Shown: positions 53,503-63,114, counted from the first letter of the stretch. The stretch: DNA of 64,000 bases from Allomuricauda sp. CP2A (GCF_001683915.1 NZ_LXTT01000101.1:59937-123936), one strand, 5' to 3'. Translations and numbers: made by a program. The notes: generated from the letters alone by a model not told the origin.

Positions 53503-56184
53503 ATGAGAAAAATTTACTTGGCTTTTGTGGCAATTTTTGTGTCCGCAATGGCATTTTCACAAGGAACGATTACTGGTACTGTGGTGGATGGCGAGCTTGG
53601 CGGCCCGCTTCCCGGAGCCAGTGTGGTAGTTAAGGGTACTTCCATAGGTACTTCTACAGATTTTGACGGAAACTTTACTTTGGAAGTGGATCAAGCTTCC
53701 GGGACTTTGGTGGTTTCCTATATTGGGTTTGTTAAGCAGAATGTTTCTTTCAGCACCACTGGGAACGTAGGGACAATTTCTTTGCAGCCCGACGCCGAAG
53801 AATTGGAAGGTGTAGTGGTTGTAGGTACGGGTATCATTGACCTTGCTGCTGATAGAAAAACCCCAATCGCAGTTTCTTCTATACCAATAAAGACTATACA
53901 GGAGAAAATAGGGACTCAAGATGTTACCATGACCTTGGTGAACACTCCATCTGTTTATGTTTCAGGACAGGCAGGAGGATTTGGTGACACCAATATGAGG
54001 GTTCGAGGGTTCGATCAAGACAACACAGCATTCCTTTTGAACGGGCAACCCATCAACGGTATGGAAGATGGTTTAATGTATTGGTCAAACTGGTCTGGAT
54101 TGAACGATATTGCCTCTGGTGTACAAATTCAAAGGGGTCTAGGGTCTTCTAAATTGGCTATTTCCTCTGTAGGGGGTACAGTGAACTTTGTGACCAAGGC
54201 TACCGAGATGAATGAAGGTGGTTTTGGGTATGCCACAGTGGCCAATAACAATTATATTAAAACTTCTGCCGGGTATAATACTGGTGTTTCCGATAAAGGA
54301 TGGGGCCTAAGTGTTATGCTTTCCCACTGGCAAGGAGATGGCTACAATGAAGGAATGTTTGGAGAAGGCCAAACCTACTTTATTTCTGTGGGGTATAGGC
54401 CCAGTGACAGTCATAACTTCAACTTTTTGATTACTGGTGCACCTCAGTTCCACGATCAAAACTTTACCAAACCCATCTCCGATTACCTAGAATATGGGAT
54501 GCGTTACAATAACAACTGGGGAACATACAATGGTCAGTATTTGACGGAAAGAAGAAACTTCTACCACAAGCCCGTGGCTAACTTGAACTGGGACTGGACT
54601 ATTGATGACACTTCTAGTTTGTCAACCGTATTGTATGCCTCTTGGGGTAACGGTGGTGGTACCGGGGACCGTGGTAACCGTATTAGAACAGAAGATGGTT
54701 ATATTGATTACGATGCCATTTATGCATTCAACAACAGTGTGCCCAATGGAGCTGGGGGTTATTTTGCCGCCGGTGGTGGATATGTTACCAGAGCGTCAAT
54801 GAACCTGCACAACTGGTATGGGTTGATTTCAAACTTCGAAAAGCAATTGTCTGACAATCTTAGCTGGAACGTAGGGTTCGATTTAAGAACCTACTACGGA
54901 AAACACTTTAGGGTAGTTTCTGATTTTCACGGTCTAAACTCTTGGCAAGAAAATATTCGTTTGAGAGACCAAAATAATGACCATCAAACTTATGGTACAT
55001 TTGGAACCTACAAACAAGTAATTGCAACTGAGTCTTTCAGACCATCAGGATGGGAGGCCGCTTTTAATAGCTATCCCGAAGATCAAAAAATCGCCTATAG
55101 CAATGATGAGCGAATCTCTTATGGAGGATTGTTCACTCAATTGGAGTATGCAACCGATCAATTTTCTGCTTTCTTCCAAGGATCTATTTCCAATCAATAT
55201 CACCAAAGATTTGACCCTTATCAGTATGCAGACCAATCTTTGATTGATGGCACCTCTTCCCAATGGACTGGAGAGCCTCTTCCTGCTGGAATAGAGCCTG
55301 GTGTGGATTCAGAAAAAGTGAACAACTTTGGATATAATGCCAAAGCAGGTTTTAGCTATAGCCCAACAGAGCAGCACAGTTTTTACTTTAATACAGGATA
55401 CTACAACCGCCAACCGTATCATGACAACATTTATTTGAATTTCACTAACCAAATTAATCCGTTGACTGAAAACGAAAAGATTTTTGGTTTGGAAGCGGGT
55501 TATGGATACTCTAGTTCCATTTTTTCCGGTAATGTGAACCTATACCGTACCTCTTGGAAAGATCGTGTGGTTACCAGCTCTGATGTTGTGGATGATGTGG
55601 TTACCTATACTTCTAACTTTGGAGCAGAGCAATTGCACACTGGTATTGAGCTGGATGCAAAGGTAAGACCGGTTAGTGGACTTAGCTTGAACGCTTTTGC
55701 CTCTATTGGCGATTGGCAGTACAAGGGTGAGACAGTGACCCAAGTTACCGATGAGGAGCGCAATGTTATCAGCACTGAGAACCAAGATATTGATGGAGGG
55801 AAAGTAGGTGGCGCGGCCCAACTTTCCGGTGGACTTGGATTTTCGTACAGAATTACCAATATGTTCTCCATTGACTCTGATTTTAGATATTACGACAACC
55901 TATATGCTGATGTGGGGGCCATCAAGGAAAATCTTGAGTTGCCATCCTTCAGTTTATTGGATGCCGGGGTAACTTTCAATCTTCCCTTGGGAATTGATAA
56001 AACCAAGAATTTGAAAATCAGGGCCAATATGAACAACGTATTGGATAAGGAATACATCTCTAGATTGACTACGGCCAATTTTGCTGAAGCTGGTGATGAA
56101 TTATACGAAGGCATTGCAGTTTCAAACCAAGGATACTTTGGTTTGGGAAGAACCTGGAACGTTACTTTGCGTTACGATTTTTAA
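53503..56184 (+). CDS. TonB-dependent receptor with carboxypeptidase-like N-terminal domain
   Basis: 893 residues. Signal peptide ending AFSQ, a CarboxypepD-like domain (about 20-105; GTITGTVVDGELGGPLPGASV), plug (about 115-225; MRVRGFDQDNTAFLLNGQPINGM in parts) and barrel ending LRYDF. It has no SusD-like partner next to it. The barrel is rich in Asn, Tyr and Gly. Substrate unknown. It is monocistronic with tandem promoters and a strong terminator. Confidence 0.88.
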   Translation: MRKIYLAFVAIFVSAMAFSQGTITGTVVDGELGGPLPGASVVVKGTSIGTSTDFDGNFTLEVDQASGTLVVSYIGFVKQNVSFSTTGNVGTISLQPDAEELEGVVVVGTGIIDLAADRKTPIAVSSIPIKTIQEKIGTQDVTMTLVNTPSVYVSGQAGGFGDTNMRVRGFDQDNTAFLLNGQPINGMEDGLMYWSNWSGLNDIASGVQIQRGLGSSKLAISSVGGTVNFVTKATEMNEGGFGYATVANNNYIKTSAGYNTGVSDKGWGLSVMLSHWQGDGYNEGMFGEGQTYFISVGYRPSDSHNFNFLITGAPQFHDQNFTKPISDYLEYGMRYNNNWGTYNGQYLTERRNFYHKPVANLNWDWTIDDTSSLSTVLYASWGNGGGTGDRGNRIRTEDGYIDYDAIYAFNNSVPNGAGGYFAAGGGYVTRASMNLHNWYGLISNFEKQLSDNLSWNVGFDLRTYYGKHFRVVSDFHGLNSWQENIRLRDQNNDHQTYGTFGTYKQVIATESFRPSGWEAAFNSYPEDQKIAYSNDERISYGGLFTQLEYATDQFSAFFQGSISNQYHQRFDPYQYADQSLIDGTSSQWTGEPLPAGIEPGVDSEKVNNFGYNAKAGFSYSPTEQHSFYFNTGYYNRQPYHDNIYLNFTNQINPLTENEKIFGLEAGYGYSSSIFSGNVNLYRTSWKDRVVTSSDVVDDVVTYTSNFGAEQLHTGIELDAKVRPVSGLSLNAFASIGDWQYKGETVTQVTDEERNVISTENQDIDGGKVGGAAQLSGGLGFSYRITNMFSIDSDFRYYDNLYADVGAIKENLELPSFSLLDAGVTFNLPLGIDKTKNLKIRANMNNVLDKEYISRLTTANFAEAGDELYEGIAVSNQGYFGLGRTWNVTLRYDF

Positions 56185-56204
56185 ACATAACTGAAAGAAT
56201 ATAT

Positions 56205-56233
56205 AAAACCCTGCCCATTGGCAGGGTTTTTTT
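56205..56233 (+). terminator. terminator of the TonB receptor gene
   Basis: 11-bp perfect stem (AAAACCCTGCC / GGCAGGGTTTT) with a CATT loop and a T run. Confidence 0.88.
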
Positions 56234-56275
56234 ATTTTCAAAATCCGTATTTTTAGAACCAAAACTATACTCAAA

Positions 56276-56713
56276 ATGGAAATTATCAAGAACCTTCACT
56301 CGTATCTTGCCTATATTGTATTGGCCGTACTTATCATTGCTGTGGTCAATGCCTTATTAGGTTGGTTGGGCAAAAAGGATTTTACCCTTCAAAAAGACCT
56401 GCGGATAAGCCTCTTCGCGCTCATTTTAAGCCACATTCAACTTTTGGTGGGGCTTATTCTGTATTTTGTCTCCGCCAATGGCCTTAAGGCCATCCAAACA
56501 TTGGGCATGGGAGGGTTAAATGCCCCTGCACGTCTCTTGGCCGTGGAGCACCCCTTTACCAACATTATAGCCTTGGTGTTGATCACTATAGGGTGGTCCC
56601 GTCACAAAAAGTTTATGGAAAACGACAAAAAGTTCAGGACCATTACCATTTTCTATGGCCTGGGGCTATTATTGATCTTGAGCCGTATTCCGTGGGGGCA
56701 GTGGTTTAGTTAA
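56276..56713 (+). CDS. conserved membrane protein, cytochrome b-like
   Basis: 145 residues with four transmembrane segments (about 8-28, 45-64, 85-105, 122-140). Histidines occur at fixed places relative to the membrane: HSYLAY, LSHIQLLVG, VEHPF and SRHKKF. Such proteins are often annotated as cytochrome b-like in Flavobacteriia. Heme binding is not proven. Repeat C lies 11 bp past the stop. Confidence 0.65.
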   Translation: MEIIKNLHSYLAYIVLAVLIIAVVNALLGWLGKKDFTLQKDLRISLFALILSHIQLLVGLILYFVSANGLKAIQTLGMGGLNAPARLLAVEHPFTNIIALVLITIGWSRHKKFMENDKKFRTITIFYGLGLLLILSRIPWGQWFS

Positions 56714-56724
56714 TCTACCAAGGT

Positions 56725-56770
56725 GTCATTCCCGCGCACCAGCCTGTCGGCAGACAGGGGCGGGAATCTC
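56725..56770. repeat. nested palindromic repeat C
   Basis: Outer arms ATTCCCGC (56728-56735) and GCGGGAAT (56760-56767), bordered by GTC and CTC as in repeat A. A 20-nt inner block (56739-56758) has stem CCTGTC / GACAGG with a GGCA loop. It sits between the membrane-protein gene and the RadC-like gene. Confidence 0.8.
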
Positions 56771-56782
56771 ATAATCGAATAA

Positions 56783-57184
56783 TTAAATAGCGATATAATT
56801 TGTCTCTGTAATGATGATATGATCCAACAGCTGTATGCCTAATATAGCTTCGGCTTCATGTATCCGTTCCGTAAAACGATGGTCTGCATCACTCGGTTCA
56901 AGCTTACCTGATGGGTGATTATGACAAAGAATAATCTTTTTGCACTTTTTAGAAACAGGTAAACTTAATACATCAACAGGAGAGACAATATTTCTGTTGT
57001 CAGTTCCGATAGTGACCAGTTCAATATATTCTATATCGTTGGCCGCATTCAGGCCAATGGTCCAAAAGTATTCCTTTTGACGATGCAGTTTGTTTTGTCG
57101 CCAGAGGACTTTTTGCATGATAAGGGCAATGTCCTGCGATCCTGAAATATGCTTGTCCTCGTCTTTGGGAAGTCTTAAGGGCAT
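56783..57184 (-). CDS. short RadC-like JAB-domain protein
   Basis: 133 residues, about half of full RadC. The JAMM metal-binding motif is present (LCHNHPSGKLEPSDAD), and the C-terminal LGIQLLDHIIIT is usual. The N-terminal helix-hairpin-helix part is absent. Stand-alone RadC/JAB proteins are typical of genomic islands and conjugative elements. Palindromic repeats flank it on both sides, which suggests it came in as a unit. Function unknown. Confidence 0.8.
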   Translation of the reverse strand: MPLRLPKDEDKHISGSQDIALIMQKVLWRQNKLHRQKEYFWTIGLNAANDIEYIELVTIGTDNRNIVSPVDVLSLPVSKKCKKIILCHNHPSGKLEPSDADHRFTERIHEAEAILGIQLLDHIIITETNYIAI

Positions 57185-57230
57185 AGGCTAAAGATAGAAA
57201 AAATAGTTTCTTATATATTTTAAGTTTTTT

Positions 57231-57308
57231 GTCACATCGAGCCTGCCTTTGTCGGCAGACAGGCGCAGTCGAGATGTTTCGCCACCTTTCGACTGCGCTC
57301 AAGTTGAC
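57231..57308. repeat. nested palindromic repeat D
   Basis: A long hairpin with left arm around GTCACATCGAG...CGCAGTCGA and right arm TCGACTGCGCTCAAGTTGAC. A 22-nt inner block (57242-57263; CCTGCC ... GACAGG) interrupts the left arm. Without the block, the two arms pair along about 20 positions. It lies between the RadC-like gene and the secreted nuclease gene. Confidence 0.8.
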
Positions 57309-57319
57309 ATTTGATGTGC

Positions 57320-58360
57320 TTAATGGATAACTTCCTTAATCAAAAACAAATAAGCCGGAAAGTGATCGCTGTACCCTGCCGTATAACTTCCCCCGGAATA
57401 GGTTCTAAGCGGATAGCCTTTGTATTTTCCTTCATTGGTTCTAATAAAAGCCGGGGAAAAGATGCCCGCTTTCCAGTAAGATAAGGTCTCCTTTTCACTA
57501 TTGACCACATTGGCGGTCATAAAGAACTGGTCAAAAAGGTTCCACTTATCCCGATACGCCAAGGAACCAATTCCCTTTCGGTACAATTGCTCCATGGGAT
57601 TGAAAAGCCCCAGACTGTCCAGTTGCTTTGTCTTGCCCTTGGTCTTCAAGATACTCTTTAAACTGTCGTCCCGTGGGTCATCGTTCAAATCTCCCATACA
57701 AATGATTTTGGCCTTCCAGTTCAACCTTTGGATGGAATCGATGATCCGTTTGTTCAGCAATGCGGCCCGTACCCGTTTGGGATTGCTTTTGGAGGCACCG
57801 CCCCGTCGCGAAGGCCAGTGGTTCACCACAAAATAAATAGCCTCTCCATCCATTAGCCCACCAACCACCAATTGGTCACGCGTATAGACCCGATCACCAA
57901 GATCATCAAACAATAAAAGCCGGTGGCTTTTGAAGGAAGTAGGCAAATAGGAGGATTTTTTAAAGAGCAAGGCAACATCTATTCCCCGGGCATCGGGAGA
58001 ATCAAAATGTACAATGCCATAATCTTTGCTCCTCAAGTTTGGGTGATGGATAAGGTCTTCCACAACTTTTCGGTTCTCAACTTCACATAATCCAATTACA
58101 TCTGGCGAAGTCTTGGAAGTGTCCTCCCCTATTTTGGAAAGCACCTTTGAAATGTGCTCGATCTTTTGCCGATACCGTTCTTCGGTCCAGTGATAACGGC
58201 CTTCAGGAGTACGGTCATCATCAAAAGTGAGTGAATCGTTCTCCGTATCAAACAGGTTTTCAACATTGTAGAACGCTATGGTTCTTAGGGTATATGTTTT
58301 GGACTTTTGTCCATAAAGTGAGGTCGATATTAATACAAGTAGGCATATTAATAATCGCAT
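57320..58360 (-). CDS. secreted endonuclease/exonuclease/phosphatase family protein
   Basis: 346 residues with a signal peptide ending SLYGQ. The EEP metal and catalytic motifs are all visible: FYNVENLFD, GLCEVENR, DARGIDVALLF, VVNHWPSRRGG, CMGDLNDDP and GYSDHFP. The domain hydrolyses phosphodiesters in nucleic acids or phospholipids. It is divergent from a TonB receptor-lipoprotein operon whose lipoprotein carries a lamin-tail domain; the two domain types are fused in some extracellular nucleases, so extracellular DNA is the likely substrate. Confidence 0.85.
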   Translation of the reverse strand: MRLLICLLVLISTSLYGQKSKTYTLRTIAFYNVENLFDTENDSLTFDDDRTPEGRYHWTEERYRQKIEHISKVLSKIGEDTSKTSPDVIGLCEVENRKVVEDLIHHPNLRSKDYGIVHFDSPDARGIDVALLFKKSSYLPTSFKSHRLLLFDDLGDRVYTRDQLVVGGLMDGEAIYFVVNHWPSRRGGASKSNPKRVRAALLNKRIIDSIQRLNWKAKIICMGDLNDDPRDDSLKSILKTKGKTKQLDSLGLFNPMEQLYRKGIGSLAYRDKWNLFDQFFMTANVVNSEKETLSYWKAGIFSPAFIRTNEGKYKGYPLRTYSGGSYTAGYSDHFPAYLFLIKEVIH

Positions 58361-58462
58361 TTTATTTTGATTTTGCTACTAAAATAAGTAAGATTGCGAA
58401 ATTTTCGCGCAGTCTGTAAGGCAATTACAACCCCTTTTTATTAATTAACCTACTCAACAGCT

Positions 58463-61204
58463 ATGAGAACAGTGATGTTCTGGGCTGTGTTCTGTTGTGT
58501 TGCCATGCATTATGGACAACAGGGCACTACCATTCTGGGGCGCGTACAGGAAAGGGGAACCAATGTACCCATCCACAATGCCACAATTACTAGTAAAGAC
58601 TTTTCGCAAGAATTTTTTACGGACGAAAACGGGCGCTTTCAGGCACATCTTCAACACTCTGGTGATATTTTGTTGACCATTTCCGGCTTGGATTTTCTTC
58701 CCAAACGATTTTCCCTTCACCTTTCTGGCGAGACCATAGATTTAGGAAACATTGTATTGGAAAGGGACATTGAAAGGGAAAAGACCGACAACTTGATTAC
58801 CCTCACAGACGGAGATCTTTTGGATGATGGGGAAACCGTTTCGGGCACTTTGGGGCTGCTACAATCCACAAGGGACATATTTCTCAATAGGGCCGCTTTT
58901 GATTTTGGCCAAGCGTTTTTTAAGGTTCGTGGGTACGATTCCCGTAACGGTAATGTATTGATCAACGGCATTCCCATGAACAAGTTTTTTGATGGGAGGC
59001 CTCAATGGAACAACTGGGGCGGACTCAATGATGTGGTCCGAAATCAGGAATACACCTATGGGTTGACCGAGAACCCGTATGCCTTTGGAGGGATTCTGGG
59101 CACTACAAATATCGATACAAGCCCCTCGGGGATGCGGCCCGGTATCCGTTTGTCCAGTTCTGCATCCAACCGAACCTACCGAGGAAGGCTGATGGCCACC
59201 TATAATTCCGGGTTACGGGAAAATGGCTTGGCCTATACCTTTTCAGCGTCACGAAGATGGGCCAAAGAAGGGTTTGTACAAGGCACCTTGTATGATGCCT
59301 ATTCCTTTTTTGGCTCATTGGAATACCAATTCAACCCAAAGAACAGCATAATGCTCACGTCCATTATGGCGCGCAACCGAAGGGGACGTTCCTCAGCCCT
59401 TACGGAAGAGGCTTTTGGGCTTATGGGAAATCAGTACAACCCGTATTGGGGAAGCCAAGATGGGAGAATCAGAAATTCAAGGGAACGCGATATTTTTGAG
59501 CCCCTGTTTCTGTTGAATTATAGATTAAAACTGGACAAATTGGACTGGAATTTAGGGGTAGCCTATCAATTTGGCTCCAATTCCAGAAGTCGTTTGGGCT
59601 ATTTCAATGCCCCAAATCCCGACCCTACCTACTACCGATATTTGCCCAGCTACTACATCAATAGTTCCATTGGGGCGGACTTCATCAATGCAAATCTGGC
59701 TAAAGATGCTTTTTTGGATAACCCGCAAATGGATTGGGAACAGCTTTACACTGCGAACACCAACCCAAATGCCAATGGCAAAGCTGCCTATGTACTTTAT
59801 AATGATGTGGCCAGCGATACTCAATTGACCCTTTCAACCAGTTTGGATTATGATTTCAATGAGACCATCAGCATGGGTTTGGGGGGCAATTTCAGAAAAA
59901 TGTCCTCAGACAACTATGCGGAAATTCAGGATTTGTTGGGCGCAAGTTTCCATGAGGATATTGATGCGTTTTCCAATACGCTCAATGACAGCAATGGAAA
60001 TTTGGAAAAAACGGAAGGGGAAATCTTCAATTACCACTACACCTTGGATGCCTCCCAATTTGAGGCTTTTGGGCAAGTTTCAGTGTCAGCTAATAAATGG
60101 AGCGGCTTTGCATCGGCTTCCATGACCAGCTTTGCTGTGCAACGGAATGGATTGTTTGCCAATGAACGTTTCTCGGAAAGTTCCTTTGGTCCAAGTGAAA
60201 AAGTTTCATTCTCCACTATTGGGCTAAAGGGAGGGGTGAGCTACTTTCTTACGGGCAGGCATTGGTTTACTGCAAATGGAGCTAAAATTGAGCGTGCGCC
60301 CACACTTCAGAACACCTTCATCAATCCTAGGGAAAACAATGCAGTTGTTCCCGATATCCAAAAAGAGACCATCACCACGGTGGATTTGAATTATTTCATC
60401 AGATTGCCAGATTTGACAGGACGAATCAGTGCTTTCTACACCCGCTTTCAGAATATGACGGACATCAATTTCTTTTTTGTGGACTCCGGTTTGGGTTCGG
60501 ACTTTGTACAGGAAGTCATCACGGGATTGGATCAATTACATAAAGGGATAGAATTTGGGCTGGAATACGAGGCATCCTCCAATGTAAAAATATCCGCAGT
60601 TGGTAATTTTGGGCAGTATGTGTATGCCAGCGACCCATTTGTTCAGATAAATTTTGATACTGCTGGCGCCGAAGAGGAACTCATAGACCCGGAGGGAACC
60701 ATAGATTTGGGCATTGCCAAACTAAAGGAGTTTAAATTGGCCCAAGGCCCCCAAACCGCACTGGCGTTGGGAGTTGAATACAGATCGCCCAAGTATTGGT
60801 GGGTAGGCGCCACCACAAATTACCTAACCCATAGCTACGTTAACATATCTACCATCACGCGCACGCCGAGTTTTCTTTTGGATCCGGACACTGGCGAACG
60901 TTTCCCTGATGCTACCGACGAGAACATCGCGAAACTGTTGCGGCAGCAACCCCTGGATGATATGTATCTGCTCAACCTCATTGGTGGAAAATCGTGGTTG
61001 TGGGGCAAAAAATACATCAGTGCTTTTGTGAGCATCAATAACCTTTTCGATTCAGTGTTCAGGACCGGCGGCTATGAGCAAAGCCGCAATGGAAATTTTG
61101 GACAATTGCAACAAGATAATCTGAGCGGCACCCCATCCTTCGCCCCAAAGTATTGGTATAGCTACGGAAGAACCTATTTTTTGAATCTGGCAATCAGTTT
61201 TTAA
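58463..61204 (+). CDS. TonB-dependent receptor of the nuclease-associated locus
   Basis: 913 residues. Signal peptide (about 1-20), CarboxypepD-like domain (about 22-100), plug (about 120-220; FFKVRGYDSRNGNVLINGIPM) and a barrel ending LNLAISF. It opens an operon with the DUF5689/lamin-tail lipoprotein (10-bp gap). A receptor followed by a surface lipoprotein is the Bacteroidota pattern for uptake of large substrates; here SusD is replaced by a different lipoprotein. Transport of a nucleic-acid product is inferred from the neighbours. Confidence 0.85.
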   Translation: MRTVMFWAVFCCVAMHYGQQGTTILGRVQERGTNVPIHNATITSKDFSQEFFTDENGRFQAHLQHSGDILLTISGLDFLPKRFSLHLSGETIDLGNIVLERDIEREKTDNLITLTDGDLLDDGETVSGTLGLLQSTRDIFLNRAAFDFGQAFFKVRGYDSRNGNVLINGIPMNKFFDGRPQWNNWGGLNDVVRNQEYTYGLTENPYAFGGILGTTNIDTSPSGMRPGIRLSSSASNRTYRGRLMATYNSGLRENGLAYTFSASRRWAKEGFVQGTLYDAYSFFGSLEYQFNPKNSIMLTSIMARNRRGRSSALTEEAFGLMGNQYNPYWGSQDGRIRNSRERDIFEPLFLLNYRLKLDKLDWNLGVAYQFGSNSRSRLGYFNAPNPDPTYYRYLPSYYINSSIGADFINANLAKDAFLDNPQMDWEQLYTANTNPNANGKAAYVLYNDVASDTQLTLSTSLDYDFNETISMGLGGNFRKMSSDNYAEIQDLLGASFHEDIDAFSNTLNDSNGNLEKTEGEIFNYHYTLDASQFEAFGQVSVSANKWSGFASASMTSFAVQRNGLFANERFSESSFGPSEKVSFSTIGLKGGVSYFLTGRHWFTANGAKIERAPTLQNTFINPRENNAVVPDIQKETITTVDLNYFIRLPDLTGRISAFYTRFQNMTDINFFFVDSGLGSDFVQEVITGLDQLHKGIEFGLEYEASSNVKISAVGNFGQYVYASDPFVQINFDTAGAEEELIDPEGTIDLGIAKLKEFKLAQGPQTALALGVEYRSPKYWWVGATTNYLTHSYVNISTITRTPSFLLDPDTGERFPDATDENIAKLLRQQPLDDMYLLNLIGGKSWLWGKKYISAFVSINNLFDSVFRTGGYEQSRNGNFGQLQQDNLSGTPSFAPKYWYSYGRTYFLNLAISF

Positions 61205-61214
61205 TTATGGAATT

Positions 61215-62579
61215 ATGAGAAAGCAAATATGCAGTTATTCATGTCTTTTTAGTTTGATTTTGGTAGCTTCCTGTGTTGGAAATGTAGATTTTGATGTTCC
61301 CAAAGAGCAATGTGATGCAAACTTGGAACCCAACCTGACTTTTGCTGAACTGGATTCATTGGTCGGTGATGAGGTGATGCAGATTCATGACGATTTGGTT
61401 TTGGAAGGCTATGTGATTTCTTCGGACCAAGCGGGAAACTTTTTTAATGTGCTCTACCTGCAAGACGCTCCAGAAAACCCCACCATGGGCATTCAGATTG
61501 AAATTGATTTTAGGGAATCCCATTTGTTTTACCCCGAAGGCAGCAAAATTTTGGTGAAATTGAAAGGATTGTACCTCGGAAAAAGTGGCGAAAATCTAAA
61601 ACTTGGGGGTACTTTCACCTCTTTTGGCAATATTTCCGTAGGTCGGTTGCCGGGATTGAAGGTTCCAGAGCATGTGTTTTTGTCTTGTGATGAAAACAGT
61701 GCGGTTCTACCGACCCAAACCACTATTTCTAAAATAGAAAACATGCCTTGGAACACTTTGATACAGATAGATAGTTTGGAGTTTGTGGAAGATGAATTGG
61801 GGCAGCCTTTTGCCATTGCTCAAGAAGAAACGGAACGGACTTTGAAAGACTGTGCCGAAAATGAAATTGGAATGCTGAACAGTGGGTATGCTGATTTTCA
61901 AGCAGAATTGCTTCCAGAAAACAATGGTTCTGTTACAGGAATTTTGATTAAAGACGGGAAAAACCCTCAATTGGTGATTCGGGATTTGGAAGACCTTGAT
62001 TTTTCCAATGATCGATGCCCAGAGATCATTACCGAATTCACATCGACCCGAATTTTTATCTCGGAATTGGCGGATCCGGACAATAATTCTGGAGCGCGAT
62101 TTGTGGAACTCTACAATTCAGCTTCCGAACCCCTTGATTTAAACTTATGGACCCTTCGGCGGTATACCAATGCCAATACCGAGGTAAGTTCTTCCATTGA
62201 TTTATCCGGATTGATCATTGGTGCTGAGAGCACCTTGGTCATATCACCCAACGCCGAAGAATTTGAGTTGGTCTACGGATTTCCTCCAGATTTGGGTGTT
62301 TCCACCAACAGCCCGGCCGATTCCAATGGGGATGACAATCTGGAACTCGTGGATCCTTTCGGGACCGTGATCGATATGTTTGGAGCAATCGGGGAAGATG
62401 GTACGGGGACCAACCACGAATTTGAGGATGGACGTGCCATTCGAAATCCAGATGTGATTGAAGGCAACCCGGTCTACACGTTTACTGAATGGACCATTTA
62501 CAACGATTCCGGAGATGCCGGAACCATTAAACAACCCCAAAACGCCCCCGAGGATTTCTCCCCAGGGGTTAGGGATTAA
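61215..62579 (+). CDS. DUF5689 and lamin-tail domain lipoprotein
   Basis: 454 residues. Lipobox LVASC (Cys20). An N-terminal DUF5689-like region (about 40-270; VLEGYVISSDQAGNFFNVLYLQD, an OB-fold-like start) leads to a lamin-tail domain (about 290-420; IFISELADPDNNSGARFVELYN, LVISPNAEEFELVYG). DUF5689 and lamin-tail domains are associated with extracellular nucleases. It probably sits on the cell surface, next to the receptor encoded just upstream, and captures substrate. Confidence 0.83.
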   Translation: MRKQICSYSCLFSLILVASCVGNVDFDVPKEQCDANLEPNLTFAELDSLVGDEVMQIHDDLVLEGYVISSDQAGNFFNVLYLQDAPENPTMGIQIEIDFRESHLFYPEGSKILVKLKGLYLGKSGENLKLGGTFTSFGNISVGRLPGLKVPEHVFLSCDENSAVLPTQTTISKIENMPWNTLIQIDSLEFVEDELGQPFAIAQEETERTLKDCAENEIGMLNSGYADFQAELLPENNGSVTGILIKDGKNPQLVIRDLEDLDFSNDRCPEIITEFTSTRIFISELADPDNNSGARFVELYNSASEPLDLNLWTLRRYTNANTEVSSSIDLSGLIIGAESTLVISPNAEEFELVYGFPPDLGVSTNSPADSNGDDNLELVDPFGTVIDMFGAIGEDGTGTNHEFEDGRAIRNPDVIEGNPVYTFTEWTIYNDSGDAGTIKQPQNAPEDFSPGVRD

Positions 62580-62583
62580 ATTT

Positions 62584-63114
62584 TTAAAAGGGTTTGTAGC
62601 CAAATTTTTGTCCTCCTACGGAGGCATCGGCCATAAGACCAGCTTTCGGAAGTGCAAAAACGGCAACCCCATCTTTGTACTTGGCCTCAAAGGCAATACC
62701 AGATTTAAGGGCAACGGCTGAGGTTTCAGCGGCAAATTGGAACTTTTCTTCCTTAAAACGCTGTAAATCTATAGGAGTTTCAAAAAAGATGACCTCTATA
62801 ATGGCCTGCCCACCGGCTTGCAGACCAATGTTCAATTTTTTAAGGTCGGCCATGCCTACAGCCTCACCGTCTTCGTAGACCACCCCGTTTCCAGAGGCGC
62901 CACCAATGATGAAACCACCTTTCCCGACATTGGGAAAAATAACATAGCCTGCGGAGTTTTCAAAGAAGCTCTCCAACCCCGAATCAGCGTCTAAAAGCGT
63001 TTGTTTTGCTTTCTGGGCATCGTTCATTATTCTTTTATCTTTTGCATTCTGTGCAATGGCAGTGGTGGTAAAAGTGACCAAGGCTACCAGTATCAATGAT
63101 TTTAATATTTTCAT
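62584..63114 (-). CDS. SYLF (YSC84-like) domain lipid-binding protein
   Basis: 176 residues with a signal peptide ending AIAQ. The SYLF pattern is clear: AGYVIFPNVGKGGFIIGGASGNGVVY, QAGGQAIIEVIFFE, and FEAKYKDGVAVFALPKAGLMADASVGGQKF. SYLF domains bind phosphoinositides or phospholipids; bacterial members are exported and uncharacterised. It ends 4 bp from the lipoprotein gene on the other strand. Confidence 0.85.
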   Translation of the reverse strand: MKILKSLILVALVTFTTTAIAQNAKDKRIMNDAQKAKQTLLDADSGLESFFENSAGYVIFPNVGKGGFIIGGASGNGVVYEDGEAVGMADLKKLNIGLQAGGQAIIEVIFFETPIDLQRFKEEKFQFAAETSAVALKSGIAFEAKYKDGVAVFALPKAGLMADASVGGQKFGYKPF

